Positions 1-11,000 of a stretch of 37,409 nt of DNA are shown here, piece after piece (within the stretch, counting starts at the first letter, position 1; each line of letters starts with the position of its first letter). Origin of the DNA: Triparma columacea (taxonomy: Eukaryota; Sar; Bolidophyceae; Parmales; Triparmaceae); the NCBI GenBank assembly GCA_030267965.1, contig BRYA01000375.1, positions 1 through 37,409 on the forward strand, in the 5' to 3' direction. The position numbers and the translations under genes are program-made. The notes below the pieces were generated by a model. The model did no database searches, was not told where the DNA came from, and saw only the letters and a list, made by a program, of their open reading frames with translations.

Positions 1-561
1 ACGATTCTCTCTCAATGTGAACCTCACTGTCCTCAATAGCCTTCAATTTCTTCTCAACAAACCTCTCCCTCTCCCTCTTAGCTATCCCCAACTCCTTGAC
101 CCCAATGTCCCTCTCACTACCTCAATCATGACAATGATGCTCCTCTCCTTGCCCTCTACTACATCCTCACTCCCCCTGAGTCTCTCTTGCGCTCCCTCAG
201 CATCCTTCTCCCTCCTGGAGACATCCCTCTCCATGCTCTCCACGCCAAGCTCTCCCCCCCTCAGTGCGTTCTTTAACATCTCCACCCCCTCCACCTTTTC
301 CCGCCCAAGTGCAATCTCCTTCTCCACGCCCTCCCAGCCCTCCTTACATCTCTCTTCCTCCCTAGCTCTCCTTTCCTTGAGTTCCATCAGCCTGCCCTTA
401 AGCACACTCCTGTCCTTCCTCAGTGCCTCCTCCCCCACTGCAACCTCACCCATTCTTTCCTCGACCTCGGCTTCTCTCTTCCCTAGCCTGCCCTCCCTCT
501 CTTCCACCCCAGCCTCCCTTCCTTGAGGGTCAGCGTTACCAGCACTACCAAACAACTGCAA
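1..561 (-). CDS. Coiled-coil protein fragment, frame broken, partial
   Basis: I do not recognise the family. The minus strand from about 558 to 85 encodes a highly charged Glu/Arg/Lys-rich segment with heptad-like spacing, a coiled-coil signature. The frame closes at a TAG at 82-84. A second frame picks up the same charged composition from about 125 and stays open to base 1, so the protein appears to continue off the window after a frame change near 100-130. No ATG opens the frame; a possible 3' splice site (TTTGCAG) lies just upstream of about 561, so this may be an internal exon. The break could be a missed tiny intron, an assembly indel or decay. Confidence is moderate that it is coding, low on the model. 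Confidence 0.4.
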
Positions 562-770
562 ACCACTACAAACAACTTAAATCAATGACAAACTACTAAT
601 AAACCAATAAAAACCACTAAACATCCATGAAAACCCAGGGAAGCCCACTAAAAATCACTGAAAACCACTAACAACCATTGAAAACCCCTAAAAACCACTA
701 AAAATCCATTAAAAACCACCAAAAACCACTAAAAATCCACCAAAAGCCACTATAAACCACATAAAACCAG
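560..770. repeat. Degenerate AAACCACTAAAAAYCCAC-type tandem repeat
   Basis: About 200 bp built from variants of AACCACTAAAAA / AAATCCACTAAAA repeated many times with drift. It is low complexity and has no coding signal on either strand. It begins where the coiled-coil frame ends. Confidence 0.75.
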
Positions 771-864
771 TTCCTGCAGGTCAATTGTTATCATTTTTAG
801 GTCATAAGGAGTGTCCTGCTTAGTGCTCTAAGATCCACTCCTAAAAAAATCTTAAACTCCAGCA

Positions 865-920
865 AACCAAAAAAAAAAAAAAAAAAAAAAAAAAGCAAAA
901 CCAAAAAAAAAAAAAAAAAT
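865..920. repeat. Two long poly-A runs
   Basis: A run of about 26 A and a second of about 17 A separated by GCAAAACC. They could be retroposition tails or simple homopolymer expansion; no retroposed gene body is visible beside them. Open frames read through here on the minus strand are homopolymer artefacts. Confidence 0.8.
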
Positions 921-1027
921 GTCCCGAAGGTCGATTGCTATTTTTTTTAGTGCAAACAACCCGCAATGACCAGGCGGTAATACTGTGTAAGCACAGCTCA
1001 AATCTGAGACATTTTTTTGTTGCCCCA

Positions 1028-1053
1028 ACCCTGACCCTAACCCTAAACCTAAC
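1028..1053. repeat. Interstitial telomere-like CCCTAA patch 1
   Basis: Degenerate CCCTGACCCTAACCCTAAACCTAAC, matching the (CCCTAA)n telomere repeat known from many algae and animals. It is only four units long and lies inside repeat-rich DNA, so it is an interstitial or subtelomeric patch rather than a chromosome end. Confidence 0.7.
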
Positions 1054-1095
1054 GACACCGAAAATCAGCTCGACACAGAAATGCGCCACGACAAC

Positions 1096-1311
1096 CCTAA
1101 ATTTTTAGGCGAGATTTTAACCGTTTTTCAATATTTTTAGCTCAAAATGATCGTCTCGACAAGACGCTTCGCATCCTACAAAAATATTTTACGTCTGAAA
1201 TATTTTATTTTTTCCCTCCAAAAAAAAAATTTCACCAAATCCTTAATTTTAAGGTCAGATTTTTACCGTTTGTTGATTTTTTTAGGTCAAAACGATCGTC
1301 TTAATGAGACG
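1096..1311. repeat. 145-bp-period imperfect duplication with conserved stem-loop
   Basis: Copy 1 (1096-1166) and copy 2 (1241-1311) align along their length: CCYTAAWTTTTARG, then RGATTTT-ACCGTTT, then TTTTTAGSTCAAAA, then GATCGTCT. Each ends in a perfect 5-bp stem CGTCT/AGACG (1152-1156 with 1162-1166; 1297-1301 with 1307-1311) whose 5-nt loop differs (cgaca versus taatg). Shorter echoes of TTTTTAGGTCA lie near 795-805. This looks like a dispersed non-coding repeat unit interleaved with telomere-like patches. Confidence 0.65.
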
Positions 1312-1362
1312 GTCAAGATGGTATAATCATATTTGAAATCTGAGATATTTATTTTTTTTTCG

Positions 1363-1392
1363 ACCCTAACCCTATCACTAACCCTAACCCTA
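1363..1392. repeat. Interstitial telomere-like CCCTAA patch 2
   Basis: Second degenerate CCCTAACCCTATCACTAACCCTAACCCT tract, at the same place relative to the preceding AAATCTGAGA-T-ATTT motif as patch 1. The patch is therefore part of the repeat unit. A third weaker tract of CCCTAACTCTAACTC lies at about 1484-1515. Confidence 0.7.
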
Positions 1393-1404
1393 CAGAAATT
1401 CATC

Positions 1405-1476
1405 ATGACACAGAAAATTCTCATGACACAGAAAATTCTCATGACACAGAAAACCCTCATGACACAGAAAACCCTG
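1405..1476. repeat. Four-copy 18-bp tandem repeat
   Basis: Unit ATGACACAGAAAATTCTC, copies at 1405, 1423, 1441 and 1459; the last two change ATTCTC to ACCCTC or ACCCTG. The unit is a multiple of three, so it creates a plus-strand open frame of repeated Met-Thr-Gln-Lys, but flanking composition gives no reason to think it is translated. Confidence 0.85.
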
Positions 1477-2077
1477 ATGACAACCCTAACTCTAACTCTT
1501 ACCCCAACGCTAACCCAAATGATAATTACACAAATAATCTTGATTACGACCCTGAAGCGGCCGGGACGCCCTGTCTCTCACCCTCTCTACACTTACACAC
1601 ATCATTCCACCTTACACCCTCCTCTCTTCTACCCTCACTCCTTAATTCCTTTTTCTCCCTCCACAATCACACACTCCCTTCTTTTTTTAATTCCCATACA
1701 CATATTCTACACTTCTATTATACTCACAAACCACTACAACACTACCACCAATCACCAAAACTCCATACACATCAATACACTTCAACAAAACTCATAAACA
1801 ACTATAACACTCCCACAATACATCTACTAAACTGTCACAAAATACTCACAAAATACTATAACACTCCCATCATACCTGACATACATCTAAACCATTTAAA
1901 TAATAGCTACAACTAAAGCAAATCAAATCATTTCATCCTACAAATGTTGCTGCCCTATTAGTTCCTCCCCATCAATCTTCTATCTGCACCAACACTGCTA
2001 ACTTTAGCCTTCCCACCTCCTATCACTTCTATAACGCTACCATCAGCGCCTCCAACACTTGCACTCCTTCATTCCCT
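1477..2077. other. AT/CA-rich intergenic stretch, no gene seen
   Basis: About 600 bp of C/A/T-rich sequence with short CA and CT runs. It follows the telomere-like tract and precedes the 3' end of the minus-strand receptor gene. I see no conserved protein frame, RNA fold or mobile-element end. The receptor's 3' UTR and polyadenylation site presumably lie in its right-hand part. Confidence 0.5.
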
Positions 2078-5000
2078 TTAACCTCCATACCTGAGTCCAG
2101 GCAAAAGCATTGTCATCCCAGAACCACTGCTTTCATTTCCATCCTTGTCACTTTGCTTGTCTTCTTTGGATTTAGTTTTCACCTCTTCTTCCTTGACTGA
2201 AACTTTATTTTGCTTTGCCTCCAGTAGCTCTGGCATTATGCCATCATTTAAAATTCCATCAAGAAAGCTAGGCTTTACCAAAACATCAGCTTCTGCTGTA
2301 GCTGACCTGTTCATTGATTCTGAAACTGCTAACTTGTTTTTGTGGACAGGCTCAATAGTCCGAGGCTTGTCTTCCTTCTCACTCTGCTTCATCAGCAAAC
2401 CCTTCGTATTCTTTGTCTCTATATCAAGCTTCATAAGCTTTTTCTGGAAGAACTTTATCATCTCCTTGAAGGCTGGCTTCTCCTTGGGATCTTTATCCTA
2501 AGGAGCTTTGTCATGGCAGCACCAACAGTCACCCTTGCTTTTAAGCCGAAGGTAGACCTCATGAGTAGTTTCATAACAATCTCCTCAAGCATGGGCCTTA
2601 ACCACACTTGTTCATTCATTACTTCTTGCACTTCAGTAAATCGATGCGCCCACTCATCTACAGCATGAGTAGTTGTTGCTGTAGTCAACATGACTGCTGT
2701 CATTGCACCCCCAATCTCCCAACCCCTGGCTTCCTCCTCACTCCTATCTTCTCCCTCATTTGTCGCTCTCCTTTTAAATTTGTTCATAATCACAGCATAC
2801 AGCATAGTTCTCACGAAACCATGCTGCTCTGTAATCTCTCTTAGTGCCCTATTGGCTGCAATAAATTCCCTTACTACCTCTTCTTTACTGTCCCTGACTT
2901 TCCTTTTCTTCACTCTCTCCATCAGCTGCTCTCCAAACCTCCTCCCATCCTCCTTTTCTGCTTCTGTGCTCTTCAGAAGGTTGTCAAAGTAGTAAGTAGC
3001 ATCAGTTGCGATGCCAAGGTGCTCAATTACGCTCTTTTTGCTAGATTCCTTTCCTAAACCCTCATGTCTAGTCGTCATTCCAATGTCTGTCTTCGTCTGG
3101 CCAGCCTCTGAGAACCTTACAGCTGTGAAATGCCCTTCGTGTTCAACTGTGATTACAAGTGTCTTGTTGTTAACTCTGTGAATCACAAGCTGGGATTCAA
3201 CTACACTTTCAAGGTCCCAGAAGAATGCTGCAACTTCCTTGTTGGGTGCTCTCACAGTTATTGAAGTCTTCCCCCATCCCATTCCCTTCTCTGCCTTTAT
3301 CATTGTTGTTCCAGTCAACCCGCTACTGATCTCTTGAGCTCCATCAATCTCGTCAAAGTGATTTTCAATCCCTGGTGCTCCCTCAATTGCAATCTCCTCA
3401 AACTTTGCAATGATCTGCTGTCTCTTGAAGGCGTCAATCTCTTTGCTCTTATCAAACTTCTTCCTTAAATTTGAGACTTGTGTGAGATACCTTGGTACAA
3501 TCTTGTTCATGATAGAAGAGTAGAAAACGCCACCAAGGTCCGCTTTTGTTGTAAAAGTCACTGATGTTTGTGGCACATCTCCAATAGGTTCTAGTGGCTC
3601 AAAAACCCAAACTCCATGAAAGTCCACTAATACATTCCCAGCCTTCACTGGAAAGTCTTCATGAAGCTCCCCTGTATCTGCAACATCAATGATAACTTTG
3701 CCATCATCTTGCTTGCACCAGGTAATTTTACTCCGACCATCACGTAGAGCAAAACCAGGGAGACCAAGCTCTCTCGTTGTCACGTAGTAGATGGTGTGGG
3801 GGTTTACTTTGATGACTTTCAAGAAGGTTATTCCATCTCTTTCTTTTGCATTCTTTGTGTCCTCTCGATTGCCTAGTTTTGAACATTCATAGGCAGCACA
3901 CTCCTCCACACTAGCATCAACTACAGTTGTAGCTACCCCACTTACGACGCTCTCCCCATCAACATGAACTAGCTTCATCTTGACCCTCTCATCAGGACTC
4001 TTCAAATCGTGGAAGTTCTCTCCCTTCTCACACTTTTCATAGAAGTCTTTCCCCTTCCTAATCGCCTTCTCCTCCTCATCTGTGTAATCTTGAGGTTCAT
4101 TCTTGATGATGTTGGCAAGGTATTCCAGCGCAGCCCTGTCGATCTTGTCATCACTCTGCTGTGCATTATCAGATGACATGCCATCAACGCTTGTAGTATT
4201 TTGCCCCTCCCTGGTATTGCCTTCTTTGGTATTATCATCTTCTTCCTCCTTGACCTCTTCATTTTCCATTACTTCTCCCTCTGCAGGAAGTATTGGTAGC
4301 ACAGACGCACTTCCTTCCTCCCTACTATTTATCTTCATCCCTACAAAGTAAAATGTCACCAAAAAGAATGGTATGACTTGAGTGCAGATAAGAAAACCGT
4401 CTAAGCTCTGATGATCTTGAAGTCCATCCATCTTTACTTTGATTGCCAAGGCACAGAAGATAGTGACTAGGAGCTGACATTGAGCTGCCTGCGCAAGTTT
4501 GTTTGCGTAGGGATCCTGGAATGGCTCCAATTTTACGTAGACAACCAAGGAAAACATTGTGATCACCATGGCAATGCAAATTTGCAGGCCAGTTCCAGGA
4601 GCAAGAAGCACTAGGAAGCCTGTCAAACTAAGCTTTCGCAGAGTATCACAAACTTCAAACCACCAATATTTTGGCTGGTAGTTCTCATAAAGAAAACTCA
4701 TACTCTTAAGGCTTGGGTTTTCATCCTCTTTCTTAGCTCTTTCTTGAAAAGCCAAATGTGCTGACTTCTTTCTATCCAAAGTTTCCTCTTTCACCAGCTG
4801 TCCTCCATTGATTAATGACCGAAGCCTATACAGCATGAACCAGTAAGAGAAGGGCACACAGATTGGGTAAATAATGACCATTACGCCAGCAATAATTGTG
4901 AAACCCCTATGTTTTGGACTGTTGCAGTCAAGGGAGTAGTCAATCTTAAGGTAGCTATTTTCAACGTTTGGTGAGAGTGTGTTAGCCTAGTGTCCAAATC

Positions 5001-8000
5001 CTTACTACAAAGAGTTTGCTGCATTTTCTTTTTACCTCCTTCACTCACCTTGTCCCATCATCAAAGTCTTGACAGAAGAATGTAGAAAAGATTTTGATTG
5101 AGATGTTTGGCAAGAGAAGAAAGCTGAGAACCAGGAATCCTTCAAAGATGTTGTTTTGCAGGGATATGCTTGCTTCATCCTTCTTTGCAAATTTGAGATA
5201 TAATCCAAGAAGAATGAGGCTGAGCAGTATTGGAACGAGAGTGTAGAAGAGAAGGCTGATGTTATGACTCAAAGGAACAACACAACCTATTGGCATCACA
5301 TTGTTGACGTCTGCAGAAGCTATACCACTGAAAAAGGAGGTGAACCTAGTGTAGAACGATGGGAAAGTAATCCCAAATAGAAAGCCAAGACCCCCTGTCA
5401 CCTGAAAATAGGCAAAGATAACTGAGGGGAAGATCAAAGACAGAGAAGGGTTGGGGTTAGCAAGTGATGTGAGTTCTACCCAAAATGCTGCAGTCAACAG
5501 CTCTCTGAACACTTACTCTTGAAAACTGGCTTGAGCTTCTTCTTTGGCTTCTCTGTCTTCTTTTTTACTTCTTCAAAGGTAGTCTTCATCACTTTTATTC
5601 TACTGCTCATTCTTTCAGGGTTTTTCTTCTTCAAACACATGAACAAGATGGCTAAGGATGGAACCAAAATGACTAAGCAAAGGCCAAGCACAACGTAGCC
5701 AGAGGTACTCCCGGAGCACTTACTGCAAGAAAGATTTTCACTTCTACCTACGCCTCCGTAGCCTTCTTTGCAAGTAGCACAGAGAGGTCCTGTGTGCCCC
5801 TCAGCACAGTACGAGGAGGCATTTGGACCACCAACACAGTGTTCAGGATTAAGACAAGTCTCAATGTTTGATGAGTTGACACTTGTTCGCCAGTACCCAG
5901 GTTTAAGCTCAAATGTTGGAAGTGTTGCTCCTGGGAGCTCCAAGACCCCCTCAGGTACTGGAAAAGCCTGAAACCAATCCTCTCCTTCAACACTGTAGTA
6001 ACCTTCTAGACTTAGGCATTTGGTTCGCTCAGTGTTTGAGGTTGTATAAGGGACACAGTTGGTGCAGTCAGCTTCAGATAAACCTCCATACTTGGTGTTG
6101 AACTTTCCACTTGGGCAAGCAGTGCAGGTGAATGTAGGCTCGTCTTCTTTGTACTTTCCTGGAGGGCAGAGTGGAGTGGCGCAGTTTTGATCGCCAAAAT
6201 CCTCAGGACAAGTACAGGTGCATTGTCCTGCAATTCCTCCAATTGTTCCCCTATTTATGCAGTAAAATCTTCCTGACTTTTCAAGTGAGCCGTCATCAGT
6301 ACGAATATCAGATGTTTGACAATTAAGGAAACACCAGGGAGCATCACCAGTGTAACCTTCTGCGCAGGTTTCACAGTGTGGACCGCTGACACCATCAAAG
6401 CAGGAAGTGCAGGTGCAAGACCCAACAACACCACCAATGGTTCCTCCATTTATGCAGTAGAAGTTCCCATCATTCTCCAGAGAACCATCATCAGAAGGAT
6501 TGACACTAGCTACACAGTTAGGGAAACACCAGGGGGCATCACCACTGTAACCCTCCATGCAGGTTTCACAGTGTGGACCACCAACATTGTCATAGCAAGA
6601 AGTGCACGTGCAAGACCCAGGCATTCCGCTAACCTGCCCTCCGTTGATGCAGTAAAAGTTTCCATCTGCTCCGTCATCTGTTGGTTCTGACGTTGCTTGG
6701 CAACTCTGGCACCCTGTGTATGAGTATTTATCGCCCCCTACGGTCCCATAAGTGTCCAAAGCGGACCCTGAGAAGGAGAGAGGTAGGATTAGGAATTGGT
6801 GCAGCGGTAACGTAAAGTGAGTTGTGGGGTTAGGAATGGTTCTACAGACTACACAATCCTCATTCTCCTCTTACCTTGGATTGGAGTGTTGGAGGAGTAG
6901 GGAGAAGGGCACGTATTGTGGATGGTGATGGTTGGTGAACCATAATCGTTTCTGTAAATATCATCACCATTTCCTGAGTCTGCTGTGTTTCCATTGAAGC
7001 TCGTTCCGTAAACATTGACAGTGGTTCCACTGCTCTGAACAAAAATTGCTCCACCTCCATAAGTACTATCTGTAGCTCTATTGTTGGAAAAGACTAAGAG
7101 CTCCAAGACCACCATGGAACCACTTGTAATGAAAACCCCTCCACCAGGATAAGTGGTATACCCCTTGTCGAAGGTGAGGGCTCGGAGTATAAGTGTACCA
7201 CTCCCAGTTCCACTCACAGACATCCCTCTTCTTGCATTCTCTCCATCCAACACACAGCTTGCGTTGTCCTTCACACACTTGACCTCTCCGTTCAAGTCAA
7301 CTGTCCTCAGCATGCTAGAACTACTTGCACAAGTCCCCTCTGAGCATTTATACGACCCAACAGCTAGAATCATAGTGTCACCATTTGCCATGATGGAGTT
7401 GCCAGTGTTTCCTGTGAAAGTACTTGAGTCATAGTTGCTAATAGTGTTGAACAACTCATTCATGTCGCTTACGTGATGAGGGTTTTGACAATTAAGACCA
7501 TAAAACCCAGTGTTGCAAGAAGAACAGGTGCAAGATCCTGTAGTGCCGCCAATATCCCCCCCATTGATGCAGTAGAAGTTACCGTCAGACCCATCATCAG
7601 TAGAGGTTGATGTGGCTTGACAAAGATCAGGAGAGCAAAGGGGAGGTGATCCACTATAGCCTGTTGCACAGATAGCACAGTTTGGACCACTGAGGCCAGT
7701 GTTGCAGGTGCAGGTGCAAGATGAGCCATCCTCATCCCACCAACCTCCAACATCTCCCCCATTGATGCAGTAGAAGTTCCCATCTGACCCATCATCAGAT
7801 GGTGAGGTGGTGGCGACACAGGGATTAAGACAATCTGTGAAAGAATATTTACTGCCCTGAACTGACCCATAAGTGTCCAAAGCGGACCCTGAGAGAGGAG
7901 AGATGTAGGAATAGGAAGTGGTGCAGTGGTAAAGAAGTGAGTTGTTGGGTTAGGAATGGTTCTATAGACTACACAATACTCATTCTTGTCCTTACCTTGG

Positions 8001-11000
8001 ATTGGAGTGTTGGAGGAGTAGGGGGAAGGGCACTTATTGTGGATGGTGATGGTTCCAGACCACCTGTAAATATCATCACCATTTCCTGAGTCTGCTGTGT
8101 TTTCATTAAAGCTTGTTCCGTAAACATTGACAGTAGTTCCACTACCAAAAACATACATTGCTCCACCTCCATTATCACTATCTGTAGCTCTATTGTCGGA
8201 GAAGAGACAGAGCTCTAAGTCCACTATGGCACCATCCCTAATGTAAACCCCTCCACCAGAAGTACTAGCATACCCCTTGTCGAACGTGAGAGCTCGGAGA
8301 ATAAGTGTACCACTCCCAGTTCCCTGCACAAACATCCCTCTTCTTGCATTCTCTCCATCCAACACACAGCTTGCGATGTCCTCCATACACTTGACCTCTC
8401 CATTCAAGTCTACTGTGTACAGCATGTCCCTACTATCTGCACAAGTCCCCTCTGAGCATTTATAGGGCCCAACCGCTAGAATCGCAGTGTCACCATTAGC
8501 CATGATGGAGTTGCCAGTGTTACTGCCGCTATACACTCCATTACTGACCGTGTTGAACAATACATTCATGTTGCTTACATGATGAGGGTTTTGACAACTA
8601 ATACCTGAAAATCCAGTGTTGCAAGAAGTGCAGGTGCAGGAGCCTGTAGTTCCCCCGATACTTCCCTCGTTGATGCAAAAAAAGTTTCCGTCCGCCCCAT
8701 CGTCCGTGGCGGTGGCAGTCGCTACGCAGGCATTGGCAGTACTGCAGTCACTTCCGCTGTAGCCTGCTGCACAGACGGCACAGCTGGGACCTCCGAAACC
8801 TAAGTTACAGCCTGTGCAAGTGCACATACCCGCAACTCCCTGAACAGAGCCCCCGTTGATGCAGTAGAAGTCTCCGCTAGAGCCATCGTCTGAAGGATTT
8901 GTGGTGGCAGTGCAGGGGCTTCCAATACAGATCTCAAACCCCGCCATCTGGTAAAGGGTATCCGAAAACCATGAAATCTGCGATGACCCAAAAGCGTTGC
9001 GTTAGTGACAGAATGAAATGAATCTATTATCTCGTCTTGCTAATCAAAAAAATAAATGATGTCTGCGTCCAGACTCACCGTGTCTCCCGCCTCGACTGAC
9101 ACGCCGTCAGGACCGTCGGTGCCGTCGTACATGACTCCTCCGACGGTTAGCTTATCATAACCGGCCTCTGCGAGACAGAATGGTTTAAGGGAGTTCAAGT
9201 CAGGTTAGGTTAGTTGAGGGTTAATTTTGGTAAAAGGCAAGGGAAGGAATATGTATGAGATGCCCTCCCAACGTTCTCCATATCATTGTCACTGGGAAGC
9301 TTCGGCCATGCCTTTTGCCTGTTCTCACCTGTTGAAAATGAGATGACGCTTAGCACACCTGCTACATCCGTAGTAAATTCACACACCTCGCTGTTGGTGT
9401 ATGACAACGAGCTGAAGCAAGAGCCATCGACGGCGCAATTACCGAGGTTGCTCCCGGAGAGGGTGATCTGGAGAGGATGATCCAGCTTGCGCTCCATGGG
9501 GGTGATACTGACAGCGTGGCCACTGACAGGGGGGGTGGAGGCAACACAAATCTCAAACCCTGCTCTTGTTTCGATCTCATCCGAATACCATGAGATTTCT
9601 TCTCCAGCAGAAATAGCCACACCTTGAGGTCCAGTCGTACCATCATACTGAATCCCCCCCACAGTAAGCATATCAAAGACAATCTCAGTGTTAAATGAGA
9701 TGACAGTCAACGTCCCATCCTCGCCCATAGTGAACGTGCATCTCTCATTATCCACATAGTTCAGCGAGCTGAAGCAGTTCCCGTTCACCGCGCACTGTCC
9801 AGTGTTGCTCCCGCTAAGCGTAACTGCCAACTTTCTCCCCTCCTCCCCTCCACTGGCGGGGAGCAGCATGTTTGCCTTGAAAAGTCGCTCCTCCCCTTGG
9901 TTCGTCTTCTCCCCCTTGAGGGTCCTCCTTGCCGTCCTGCGCACCTCCCCCGCCCCGAAGGACTGAGCGACGGTGCCTTGCATCACAATGCAGTTGAGCA
10001 TAACGAAGTTGAACGTACGGATGAAGTTGCCACTCAGCCTGAGCCTATACGAGAAGGCCTTCGGCATGAGGTTGATGACGTAGAAGGCAGCCGTCGCGAA
10101 GAGGTTGAGGACCATGAAGAACAAGACGAGACCGTCTGACCATGTGAGAGGTGCAGGGGGCTCAGGTGCAGGTTGTGCAATAGGATCGTAGATGACGAGG
10201 GCGTAGGGGTTCTGCGAGGCGGCGAAGGGCAAGGAGGCTGCGATTGCGGAGAGAAGCGAGACGTTGCATTAGCTACAGATGCTGCAGAACAGCTCGATTC
10301 TCCCCTCCCTAGCTGTAGCTCCCCCCTCCTCTTACCTTGAACCGTCGCGAATGCTATAGTCGTAGAAGCCACAAGCTTCTTAACGTCCCTACTCGTGTCC
10401 AAAGAGAAAGCCTTGACGTTGTCACCCTGGAACCAGCGCATCATGCTTGAAAGATCCGAAGGAATGACGTCCTCCTGCAAAGGGGGGCCCTTAACTCCAA
10501 GAGAAGCAAAGTCTGGGTTGGTCGGGACCGAGGCGACTACCACTGGGACGTTAGAATCTAAGTGTGTAGCACTTTGCCCGACCTCCCCTAGTCCTCCTCT
10601 ACCACCCTCTCTTACTTACCTTCTCCAGCAGGGGGTCCGGGTGCAGGTTGCGTAGTAGGATCATTGATGACGAGGCTGGTCGGGATGGGTGTCGAAGCAG
10701 GTTGCGCAATAGGATCGTCGACGACGATCCTGATCGCGATGGGCATCGAAGCAGTCTGGATTGGCTGTAACTCAAGGTGGGGCGCCTCGCCGCCGGCAAC
10801 TTGGTGGGGGGGGGAGGGAGAAGAGTGAGGAAATGAACGTCGCCGTAGATGTGGCCGGGTTACAAAGGCAACCCTTCCTTCTCCCCCCTCCCCCCCACCC
10901 TAACCCCTCCTCACCTCCTAGAAGCCCGAGATTCAGCCCCTCATCAGTAGCTTTGATGTTGTCGTCGTCGCAAAGGAGCCAGCACTTCGTGCTCGGGGAA

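Noticed and set aside
17..526. Plus-strand Ser/Leu/Pro-rich open frame of 169 codons
   Set aside because: It is the mirror of the minus-strand Glu/Arg coiled coil; repetitive Leu-Ser-Pro composition is typical of an antisense shadow.
865..1058. Poly-A runs as evidence for a retrotransposon insertion
   Set aside because: No reverse transcriptase, target-site duplication or retroposed coding body is visible; homopolymer growth is enough.
1405..1476. CRISPR-like array
   Set aside because: Units are directly adjacent without spacers and the DNA is eukaryotic.
1333..1797. Plus-strand open frame with MTQK and TLTLTP repeats
   Set aside because: It is produced by the 18-bp repeat and CCCTAA tracts; nothing in it resembles a folded protein.
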